18,788 bases of DNA from an uncultured Lachnospiraceae bacterium (GTDB lineage: Bacteria > Bacillota > Clostridia > Lachnospirales > Lachnospiraceae), in assembly GCA_910588285.1 (NCBI GenBank), contig CAJUQB010000046.1:21885-40672 (forward strand), given 5' to 3'. Below the pieces are notes generated by a model. That model did not search any database, was not told the DNA's origin, and worked only from the letters and a program-made list of their open reading frames with translations. A program made the translations under genes and the position numbers. Positions 1 to 5,885 of this stretch are shown here, piece by piece. Each line of letters starts with the position of its first letter. The first letter of the stretch is position 1.

Positions 1-202
1 ACTCTGACTTCACCATCCCCACATGGCGTTCCATGATATCATTTCCGATCAGCCTCATGGCACCCAGAATGTCCTGGGAATACCCCTGCTGCCCCAGGGA
101 GGAAATAAAATAGTCGTCAATCAGCGGGGAAAATGGCATTCGGTCCGTCTCCTGTCCATGAAGCGCTGCAAGCAGCCGCTCTCTGCCAGTCATATCCCTC
201 AT
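1..202 (-). CDS. Uroporphyrinogen decarboxylase (URO-D) family protein, N-terminal part only
   Basis: This is an incomplete gene whose 3' part lies beyond the left edge of the window; only about 67 residues are visible. The start is ATG at 200-202, six bases after an AAGGAG Shine-Dalgarno (SD) sequence. A second in-frame ATG at 191-193 is badly spaced. The protein begins MRDMTGRERLLAALHG, followed by QETDRMPFSPLIDDYF. The pattern T-x-R-E-R-L-x-A-A-L-x-G-x-x-x-D-R-x-P is the usual N-terminus of the URO-D superfamily, which includes true HemE and corrinoid-dependent MtaA/CmuA-type methyltransferases. The PLIDDYF tail looks more like the methyltransferase-type or uncharacterised clostridial members than HemE, but 67 residues cannot settle this. 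It has its own promoter, so it is probably not part of the spoIIGA-sigE operon. Confidence 0.72.
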   Translation of the reverse strand, partial: MRDMTGRERLLAALHGQETDRMPFSPLIDDYFISSLGQQGYSQDILGAMRLIGNDIMERHVGMVKSE

Positions 203-235
203 AAGCTTCTCCTTTCCCTTTTACCTTTGCACTAC

Positions 236-250
236 ACTGGTTAAACCGGT
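236..250 (-). promoter_or_regulatory. Possible operator: 15-bp imperfect palindrome in the URO-D gene leader
   Basis: The plus strand reads ACTGGTT-A-AACCGGT, two 7-base half-sites that match at 6 of 7 positions. It lies just downstream of the predicted start of transcription and upstream of the SD. That is where a LacI- or GntR-type repressor could block transcription. Short palindromes like this also occur by chance, and no regulator gene is visible. Confidence 0.25.
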
Positions 251-266
251 CAAGCCACTTATGCTT

Positions 267-295
267 ATACTAGCATGTTACTGGCTGCTTGTCAA
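267..295 (-). promoter_or_regulatory. Sigma-A-type promoter for the URO-D family gene
   Basis: On the minus strand there is a consensus -35 TTGACA (290-295), a 17-bp spacer and a -10 TAGTAT (267-272). The -35 lies only a few bases after the sigE stop codon. Transcription would start near 260, giving a leader of roughly 58 bases. I see no hairpin terminator between sigE and this promoter, so some read-through from sigE is possible. Confidence 0.62.
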
Positions 296-300
296 TCCTC

Positions 301-1053
301 TCAATTTAATTTCACAATCTCCTTTTTCAGCCGTTTCATGATCTTTTTCTCCAGCCGCGATATGTAGGACTGGGATATCCCCAATAGATCCGCCACCTCC
401 TTCTGGGTCAGCTCCGGCGCTCCCTCCCCGGCCAGCCCAAACCGCAGCTCCACAATGGTCCGCTCCCGGTTGGACAGCTTTTCAATAGCCGTTTTCAGAA
501 GGCTCTTTTCCACCTCTGTCTCAATGTCCCGGTAAATGATATCCTCATCTGTCCCCAGAATATCCGAGAGCAGCAGCTCGTTCCCATCCCAGTCCACATT
601 CAGGGGCTCGTCAATGGACACCTCCAGCTTTGTCTTGCTGTTTCGCCGCAGGTACATCAGAATTTCATTTTCAATGCACCGGGCCGCATAGGTGGCCAGC
701 TTGATATTTTTCTGGGGGTTAAAGGTATTGATGGCCTTAATCAGCCCAATGGTGCCAATGGAGATCAGATCCTCCACGCCGATTCCCGTATTGTCGAACT
801 TCTTGGCAATATACACCACCAGGCGCAGATTATGCTCAATCAGCATGGTCTTGGCCTTGGCGCTGTCCTCGGTGGACAGCTGCTGGATGCAGCGGGCCTC
901 CTCTGAAGGCTCCAGGGGGGGCGGCAGTACCTCTGCACCCCCAATGTAGTGGATTTCCCCGCTCCGCATGAAAAATAGATTTTTCCACAAATTTTTTAAG
1001 GTTGGCATCCATTTGATCTGAAATTGTTTTGACACCGAAAATTTTATGTACAT
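301..1053 (-). CDS. sigE: RNA polymerase sporulation sigma factor sigma-E (pro-SigE)
   Basis: Mother-cell sigma factor of early sporulation, made as an inactive membrane-associated precursor of 250 residues. Residues 1 to about 35 are a basic and hydrophobic pro-sequence. It ends just before GEIHYIGG (33-39), which matches the EVYYIGG processing region of B. subtilis pro-SigE. Next comes region 1.2-2, with LRLVVYIAKKF (77-87), DLISIGTIGLIKA (95-107) and KLATYAARCIENEIL (118-132). The sigma-E-typical DWDGNELLLSD lies at 154-164. The C-terminal region 4 helix-turn-helix spans about 216-240 (TQKEVADLLGISQSYISRLEKK). The start ATG at 1051-1053 follows AAGGAGG by five bases. A shorter start at residue 16 has no SD. 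The gene lies 27 bp after spoIIGA, its activating protease, and is almost certainly co-transcribed with it. Confidence 0.96.
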   Translation of the reverse strand: MYIKFSVSKQFQIKWMPTLKNLWKNLFFMRSGEIHYIGGAEVLPPPLEPSEEARCIQQLSTEDSAKAKTMLIEHNLRLVVYIAKKFDNTGIGVEDLISIGTIGLIKAINTFNPQKNIKLATYAARCIENEILMYLRRNSKTKLEVSIDEPLNVDWDGNELLLSDILGTDEDIIYRDIETEVEKSLLKTAIEKLSNRERTIVELRFGLAGEGAPELTQKEVADLLGISQSYISRLEKKIMKRLKKEIVKLN

Positions 1054-1080
1054 GTTTTCCTCCTTCTTGCCCTGGTTTTT

Positions 1081-1863
1081 TTATTCCATTGTCGTTCCAT
1101 GCAGGATCATCTGATAGGGCTTTCCAGAGAAAATGGCCTTCTCTGCCAGCCCGCAGACAGGCTTTTCGATATATTGCGTCCCCCCTGCATGTTTACGGAT
1201 ATACATTCCCTCCAGCACCGCCACCGACAGAATCCCATTCTCATTTCCCAGGGATTGATAGGGAATGTAATGGATCCCCTGTCCCTGCTGAATCTCCATC
1301 GGCAGCAGCTCCTTTTGTATAATATGTACCGGGCGGTGCAGCAGAGGATCCCACAGAAGGTTTCCCGTATCCAGGAAGCCCTTGCAGGAAAGCCGCTGCC
1401 CATCTATGACCAGCAGAATCTCATACAGCTGCTGCCTTCCCTGACGGAGACGCAGCCCCATAAGGATCAGCGTCACCAGAAAAATTCCCGCCGCTGCCCA
1501 CAGCCAGAAGCCCTCTCCTGCGCCCATGGGCCACAGCCAGGACATGAGGCCTCCCAAAAGAGCCGAAATCACATAGCTCTCCAGGAAACGCACCAGGAAG
1601 CTTCTCACTGTTTTCCATGAAAATGCAATCAAAAGCATTGCCGGATTCACAAAAAAATGAAGGATAAACTGATATCCTCCATAAGAAGAAAGCCCAAGAA
1701 ACAGGCAGGCAGAGGCCGTAGCGCCAAAGGCTGCCGACAGCGGGATCCGCACCAGGGAAATCCGCTCCTTCCCCAGCAATGCAGTCAATGTCAGCACCGC
1801 GCCGTCCAGTATCAGGTTGGTTACCCAAAATACATCCAGGTAGAATTCATACGTTATGCTCAC
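1081..1863 (-). CDS. spoIIGA: SpoIIGA, sporulation membrane aspartic protease that processes pro-sigma-E
   Basis: About 260 residues. The N-terminal half is hydrophobic with several membrane segments: roughly residues 7-30, 38-60, 64-82, 90-112 and 118-138. The C-terminal half is a soluble protease-like domain. KGFLDTGNLLWDP (161-173) carries the D-T-G-N signature, with D165 the expected catalytic aspartate. GILSVAV and YIPYQSLG further on fit the family. In B. subtilis, SpoIIGA dimerises at the asymmetric septum and cleaves pro-SigE after a SpoIIR signal from the forespore. The start is uncertain. The frame opens at GTG (1861-1863), which overlaps the SD GGGAGG. Family alignment (YEFYLDVFW) instead suggests starting at the codon ATA two codons later, which is better spaced from GGAGG. 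A TGA lies four codons upstream of the GTG, so no longer start exists. Confidence 0.93.
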   Translation of the reverse strand: MSITYEFYLDVFWVTNLILDGAVLTLTALLGKERISLVRIPLSAAFGATASACLFLGLSSYGGYQFILHFFVNPAMLLIAFSWKTVRSFLVRFLESYVISALLGGLMSWLWPMGAGEGFWLWAAAGIFLVTLILMGLRLRQGRQQLYEILLVIDGQRLSCKGFLDTGNLLWDPLLHRPVHIIQKELLPMEIQQGQGIHYIPYQSLGNENGILSVAVLEGMYIRKHAGGTQYIEKPVCGLAEKAIFSGKPYQMILHGTTME

Positions 1864-1884
1864 CTCCCTGCTTCATCTGGGTTC

Positions 1885-1939
1885 ATTATAAGGTTGTATT
1901 CCTGCCAATTTTGTCAAATCGGGTCAGTATCCTTGGACA
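1885..1939 (-). promoter_or_regulatory. spoIIGA promoter: sigma-A with 21-bp spacer and Spo0A boxes
   Basis: The minus strand has perfect consensus hexamers TTGACA (1912-1917) and TATAAT (1885-1890), but they are 21 bp apart instead of 17. This is the known design of Spo0A-P-activated sigma-A promoters: B. subtilis spoIIG has 22 bp and spoIIE 21 bp. Such promoters are dead without the activator. A 0A-box-like TTTTGTCAAA on the plus strand overlaps the -35 (about 1909-1918). A second, TGTCCAA on the minus strand, lies at 1933-1939, one base off TGTCGAA. Transcription would start near 1878 and leave a leader of only about 15 bases containing the SD. Confidence 0.78.
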
Positions 1940-2003
1940 ATTTCCATTCGAAATTTGGGGGAGAGTGCATGGAAGGTTGGTAGGGAAGGTTGTGTAGGGC
2001 AAA

Positions 2004-2130
2004 TTCTATGCCATGCCCTCTATATGCCTTCTGATGGATGCTTCTCTTGCTCTGGGGGGGGATGTCCGTCACTCTTCTATGCCATTCCCTCTGAAGGATG
2101 CTTCGCTTGCCCTGGGGGTGTAGATGTCCG
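2004..2130. repeat. Degenerate direct duplication (two copies, 65 and 56 bp)
   Basis: Copy 1 (2004-2068) and copy 2 (2075-2130) both begin TTCTATGCCATKCCCTCT, share GGATGCTTCKCTTGCYCTGG, and end GATGTCCG. Copy 1 carries about 11 extra bases in the middle, and there are a few substitutions and a small length change in the G-run. No SD-preceded or conserved reading frame covers it. It lies between the spoIIGA promoter and the long palindrome. It looks like a dispersed intergenic repeat unit in tandem rather than a gene. Confidence 0.7.
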
Positions 2131-2157
2131 CCGCAGGTCTCCCCCAACAACTTACAA

Positions 2158-2474
2158 GGATTCGGGCGGCAAAAGGTGTTTGTCTCTACGGCTATGGCTG
2201 GCGAATCGCGCAACGTGTATCCCGCATTGCGACTGTGAAGGATGTTAGTGCTTCTTCATGTTCTGGCAGCCCCAGCAATTCGGCGGCATGGATGCCGGCG
2301 AAAGCCTGAACCGCGCCACGGATGGCGCGTTGAAGGCGGTTGCGTCCTCCCCCCATTCCCTCCCCCAGAACATATAGAAGCACTTACATCCGGAACCGGA
2401 GCAAGGAGGGATACACGTTGCGCGATTCGCCCTTCCCATCCCACCCCAGCAAACACCTTTTGCCGCCCGAATCC
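2158..2474. repeat. Long imperfect inverted repeat (~317 bp palindromic element)
   Basis: Three blocks on the left pair with three on the right in mirror order. 2158-2182 with 2450-2474 is perfect over 25 bp, with the outer end GGATTCGGGCGGCAAAAGG. 2200-2223 with 2408-2431 is perfect over 24 bp and contains GCGAATCGCGCAACG. 2240-2266 with 2365-2391 matches at 24 of 27. Unequal internal loops separate the blocks. The middle (2267-2364) holds smaller hairpins: CGGCAT/ATGCCG (2284-2297), and CGCGCCA/TGGCGCG (2312-2329) around a CGGA loop at the centre of symmetry. I see no clear target-site duplication and no transposase. Open frames here are by-products of GC-rich symmetry. It could be a MITE-like element, a structured RNA, or both. 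Confidence 0.85.
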
Positions 2475-2484
2475 AGCACACCCC

Positions 2485-2525
2485 AAAAAAAATGCCGCCC
2501 CACAGATCAACTCCATGGAACGGCA
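2485..2525 (-). terminator. Rho-independent terminator after ftsZ
   Basis: On the minus strand TGCCGTTCC (2517-2525) pairs with GGGGCGGCA (2493-2501), a 9-bp stem with two G-U pairs and a 15-base loop. It is followed directly by eight T residues (2485-2492). It starts 19 bases after the ftsZ stop codon and closes the dcw transcription unit, insulating spoIIGA from division-gene read-through. Confidence 0.87.
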
Positions 2526-2544
2526 CCCTCATTTGGTATGTCAT

Positions 2545-3789
2545 CTATTTTCTTGTATTCTTCAAAAACTCCGGAATCTTAATATCCTTCTCCTGGATCT
2601 TGCTCTCAGGCCTCTTCATTCCGCCTAACATATTGGCTGCTCCGTTTCCTGCACCGACTCCAAAGCCTCCCTGGGCGCTGCCGTATGGGCTGCTGCCCTT
2701 CGTTCCGGCCCCAAGCCCGCCTGCAGGCCTTGCTCCAAGGGAAGCTCCCCCGGTTCTTGCTGTACCGTTCAGGCCGGCGCCGTTGCGGAGCCCTGTATTG
2801 CTGTAATTCAGGCCCGACATGATTCTGGGCGTAGCGGCAGTCTCCTCCAGTCCGGTAGCAATGACCGTGATGGTGGCCTCATCGGTCATCGAATCATCGT
2901 ACTTGGCTCCAAATATAATATTGGCATTCTCCCCTGCCAGATCCTGTACAAACATGGCAGCCTCATTGGCGTCAATCAGGGAGATATCTCCGGAAATATT
3001 GATAATCACATGGCTTGCACCTGCAATGGTGGTCTCGAGCAGCGGACTCTCCACTGCCAGCTTCACAGCCTCGCTGGCCTTGTCGTCGCCCTTGGCCTGT
3101 CCGATCCCAATGTGGGCCATACCCTTATCCTTCATAACGGTCTGCACATCTGCAAAGTCCAGATTGATCAGAGCCGGCAGGTTGATCAGGTCTGTGATTC
3201 CCTGTACCGCCTGCTGCAGTACCTCATCCGCCTTCTTCAATGCATCCGGCATGGTTGTCCGGCGGTCTACAATCTCAAGAAGCTTGTCATTGGGGATCAC
3301 AATCAGGGTATCTACATTCCCCTTCAGATGCTCAATCCCCAATACGGCGTTGGCCATACGGGTCTTGGCTTCGAACTTAAAGGGCTTGGTCACGACGCCC
3401 ACTGTAAGAATGCCCATATCCTTGGCAATCCGGGCCACCACCGGGGCCGCGCCGGTTCCTGTGCCTCCGCCCATGCCGCAGGTAACGAATACCATATCCG
3501 CTCCCTTGATGGCTGCGGACAAATCCTCGCTGCTCTCCTCCGCCGCCTTCTGTCCAACCTCCGGCTGTGCTCCTGCCCCCAGTCCCTTGGTCAGCTTCTC
3601 GCCGATCTGGATCAGGGTAGGCGCCTTACAAAGCATCAATGCCTGCTTATCTGTATTCACTCCGATAAACTCAACACCGCCGATACTTTCATCAATCATT
3701 CTATTTACAGCATTATTCCCGGCACCGCCGACTCCAATGACGATAATCTTTGCGCTGGAATCAGCTTCCGTAGTCATAATCTCAAGCAA
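2545..3789 (-). CDS. ftsZ: Cell division protein FtsZ (tubulin-like GTPase)
   Basis: Forms the cytoplasmic Z-ring that organises septation. It has 414 residues, longer than many FtsZ proteins because of a Gly/Ala-rich linker. GVGGAGNNAVNRM (19-31) is the nucleotide-binding N-terminus. The tubulin signature GGGTGTGAAPV lies at 107-117. The T7-loop catalytic residues are in NLDFADVQTVM (209-219). The disordered linker runs from about 325 to 390. The conserved C-terminal peptide DIKIPEFLKNTRK, the docking site for FtsA/SepF-type partners, ends the protein. The start is TTG at 3787-3789, seven bases after AAGGAGG. The ATG at 3775-3777 is too far from the SD. It is the last gene of the dcw cluster, separated from ftsQ by 163 bp that contain a likely promoter, and is followed by a terminator. 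Confidence 0.98.
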   Translation of the reverse strand: MLEIMTTEADSSAKIIVIGVGGAGNNAVNRMIDESIGGVEFIGVNTDKQALMLCKAPTLIQIGEKLTKGLGAGAQPEVGQKAAEESSEDLSAAIKGADMVFVTCGMGGGTGTGAAPVVARIAKDMGILTVGVVTKPFKFEAKTRMANAVLGIEHLKGNVDTLIVIPNDKLLEIVDRRTTMPDALKKADEVLQQAVQGITDLINLPALINLDFADVQTVMKDKGMAHIGIGQAKGDDKASEAVKLAVESPLLETTIAGASHVIINISGDISLIDANEAAMFVQDLAGENANIIFGAKYDDSMTDEATITVIATGLEETAATPRIMSGLNYSNTGLRNGAGLNGTARTGGASLGARPAGGLGAGTKGSSPYGSAQGGFGVGAGNGAANMLGGMKRPESKIQEKDIKIPEFLKNTRK

Positions 3790-3896
3790 GGTATGTCCTC
3801 CTTCTTAAATCCCACTTAATATTCTTCCTCTATATCTCCACTCAAAAAACAAGGAAAATCGTTCAAAAACTCTCGGTATGTAAACTCATATACTCT

Positions 3897-3925
3897 ATAA
3901 TATAATTTTTCCATCAATTAATCAA
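3897..3925 (-). promoter_or_regulatory. Probable sigma-A promoter for ftsZ
   Basis: The minus strand has TTGATT (3920-3925), a 17-bp spacer and TATTAT (3897-3902), in the AT-rich 163-bp gap between ftsQ and ftsZ. Transcription would start about 100 bases before the TTG start codon. FtsZ is needed in larger amounts than its cluster neighbours, so an extra promoter here is expected. AT-richness makes chance matches more likely. Confidence 0.5.
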
Positions 3926-3952
3926 CAGAAATTTGTAATTTTTTCAAAAAAA

Positions 3953-4702
3953 TTATGGGGTCTTCTCAAATCGAATATCCGTGACATTCTCTGTCCAGCT
4001 TTCCAGATGCAGCGTTCCCCCCATTCCCTCCAGGCTGGGCAGGATCTGAACCAGACGTATTACCTTATCGTCAAAGCTCTCCGCGCTGCCAAGCAGTACC
4101 TTGACCTGTCCGTATTCCAGGCTGTAGGTCATATCCGCACCATAGGATATGATATCCGGAACCAGCTGATATTTTTTCAGAAGCTGCGTCAATGCAAGCA
4201 GGTTCTTCAGCACGCTCTTCCCCTGGATGGGCAGCTTCTCGTAGAGCACCACGGAATCCACGGAAAGCCCCCGGATGCAGGGGATCCCCTCAATCAGCTC
4301 CGAGGAGGTCTCCACCACGATCCCATCCTTATCAAAGTATGCATTCTGCCCCACGCTCCCGATTTCCACATAGCCGATCAGACCTTTTTCATACACCTGA
4401 ATCTCAATGGTATGGGGGGACCTCATATGAATCTCCATGGTATCCACAAAGGGGATGGCCTCCGGCTCCTGGAAACGGTATTTCAGAAATACATACAGGG
4501 TATTCCAGGAATGCTCGTCGTCCAGCACCCACCGGGAAATCACCTCATCCTCATAAAGCTTATTTCCCTTCACCACCACCCGTTCCACCGTAAACACCTT
4601 GACTACCACCAGGGCTCCCACTGCCAGCAGCAGCAGGATCAGCAGAATCACAAGCAGCGTTTTTTTAATTGTTCTCTTCCTTCTTCTTCCCTTTCTCACC
4701 AT
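3953..4702 (-). CDS. ftsQ: Cell division protein FtsQ/DivIB
   Basis: Single-pass membrane protein of the divisome that forms a complex with FtsL and DivIC and regulates septal wall synthesis. It has 249 residues. The N-terminus is very basic (KGRRRKRTIKK). One membrane span lies at about 15-37. A POTRA-type domain begins at about 36 (FTVERVVVKGNKLYEDEVISRW), followed by the beta-rich extracytoplasmic domain, with GIVVETSSEL and EYGQVKVLLGS fitting the family. The start ATG (4700-4702) has only a weak SD (AGGAAA). The gene lies 15 bp after ftsW. The C-terminus is short and lacks the long acidic tail of some DivIB proteins. Confidence 0.9.
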   Translation of the reverse strand: MVRKGRRRKRTIKKTLLVILLILLLLAVGALVVVKVFTVERVVVKGNKLYEDEVISRWVLDDEHSWNTLYVFLKYRFQEPEAIPFVDTMEIHMRSPHTIEIQVYEKGLIGYVEIGSVGQNAYFDKDGIVVETSSELIEGIPCIRGLSVDSVVLYEKLPIQGKSVLKNLLALTQLLKKYQLVPDIISYGADMTYSLEYGQVKVLLGSAESFDDKVIRLVQILPSLEGMGGTLHLESWTENVTDIRFEKTP

Positions 4703-4717
4703 GTCTCATTTCCTGTC

Positions 4718-5881
4718 TCAAGATATATGTCTCTGGGCTCTGGGTCCGGGGCGCCTCCTCCCCACAGCGGCTTCCTCCCTGGCCTCCTTTGGCTCCAGCT
4801 GGATCCCGCGGGATACGCTCAAGGCCAGCCCCATCTCTGCCAGCAGGAAGGACACGGAGGTTCCTCCATAGCTGATAAAGGGCAGGGAAATTCCCGTATT
4901 GGGGATGGTGTTGGTCACCACCGCAATATTTAAGATCACCTGGATGGCAATATGGGCCATGATACCTGTCACAAGCAGCGCTCCGTAGAGATCCTGGGCA
5001 TTGTTCGCAATCACCATAAACCGCCAGAGCAGAAGCAGGAACAGCAGGATCACGCAGATGGCCCCAAACAGGCCAAGCTCCTCACAGATAATAGAAAATA
5101 CCATATCATTCTGGGATTCCGGCACAAAGCCCAGCTTCTGCATACTCTCTCCCAGCCCCTTGCCAAAGAGCCCTCCGGAGCCAATGGCATACAGCCCCTG
5201 AATGGTCTGGTAGCCCTTCTCAAACTTTTCCGGCGCCTGCCAGATCGCAATACGCTGCTTGCGGTATTCATCTCCAAAAAGCAAAAATACCACCCCCAGG
5301 GCCGCCACCGCGGCTCCCATGATAATAAACTGGAGATACTTGGGACTTGCCACAAAAATCATGGCCAGGGCAATTCCCATAATAATGATGGCCGTACTAA
5401 GATTCTCCTTTGCCACAACCCCTACGACGGGGATAATGATCAGCATCACCTTGAAAATATTGGTCAGGTTCTTCATCTTCTTGGGCATCCGGCTGACCAC
5501 CACAGCCAGGAAAATAATCATGGCCAGCTTTGCCAGCTCCGAGGGCTGAAAGGACACCGGCCCCAGCTTCAGCCACCGCCTGGCCCCGTTCAGCTCGTCT
5601 CCGATAAACAGCACCAGGATACAGAAGCCAAGGGCCACAACATAAGCCAGCATCCAGAAGGGCTTCCAGATATGGTAATCAATCCTGGAGATCACAAACA
5701 TAGCCCCGATCCCCAGGACAGACGCAAATAACTGCTTTTTTAAATAATAGGCCGGATCCTTGAACTTCAGCTGCCCATTGTAGGAGCTGGTGCTGTACAG
5801 TATCACAAGTCCAAAGCACACCAGAAATATCACAAGAAACAGCAGACTGTAATCAAAGTAGCGAACCTTTTTTTCGCGCAT
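4718..5881 (-). CDS. ftsW: SEDS peptidoglycan glycosyltransferase FtsW (SpoVE-type)
   Basis: Polytopic SEDS-family enzyme that polymerises lipid II at the septum together with a class B PBP. It has 387 residues with about ten membrane spans. ELNGARRWLKLGPVSFQPSE (96-115) is the family hallmark loop. In PESQNDMVFSIICEELG (254-270), D259 corresponds to the expected catalytic aspartate. The C-terminal signature is NTGISLPFISYGGTS. The tail after the last span is Arg-rich. ATG (5879-5881) follows AAGGAG by eight bases. The SD lies inside the end of murD, and the genes are four bases apart, suggesting translational coupling. In spore-formers the dcw copy may be SpoVE, the paralogue used for spore cortex. 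The sequence alone does not separate FtsW from SpoVE. murG, often next to it, is absent here. Confidence 0.93.
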   Translation of the reverse strand: MREKKVRYFDYSLLFLVIFLVCFGLVILYSTSSYNGQLKFKDPAYYLKKQLFASVLGIGAMFVISRIDYHIWKPFWMLAYVVALGFCILVLFIGDELNGARRWLKLGPVSFQPSELAKLAMIIFLAVVVSRMPKKMKNLTNIFKVMLIIIPVVGVVAKENLSTAIIIMGIALAMIFVASPKYLQFIIMGAAVAALGVVFLLFGDEYRKQRIAIWQAPEKFEKGYQTIQGLYAIGSGGLFGKGLGESMQKLGFVPESQNDMVFSIICEELGLFGAICVILLFLLLLWRFMVIANNAQDLYGALLVTGIMAHIAIQVILNIAVVTNTIPNTGISLPFISYGGTSVSFLLAEMGLALSVSRGIQLEPKEAREEAAVGRRRPGPRAQRHIS

Positions 5882-5885
5882 GCAA

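Noticed and set aside
23..244. 73-residue plus-strand open frame
   Set aside because: It is antisense to the URO-D family N-terminus, which has a proper SD and promoter on the other strand.
2192..2544. Several overlapping open frames of 60-128 residues on both strands within the palindrome and its flanks
   Set aside because: They follow the GC-rich inverted repeat, encode similar nonsense peptides from both arms, have no convincing SD, and resemble no family I know.
2819..3808. 329- and 269-residue plus-strand open frames
   Set aside because: Both are antisense shadows of ftsZ; the minus-strand product has every FtsZ signature.
3937..3955. AT-only hairpin (TTTTTT/AAAAAA) at the end of ftsQ as a terminator
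   Set aside because: It has no GC pairs in the stem and would cut off ftsZ; more likely simple A/T richness near the ftsZ promoter.
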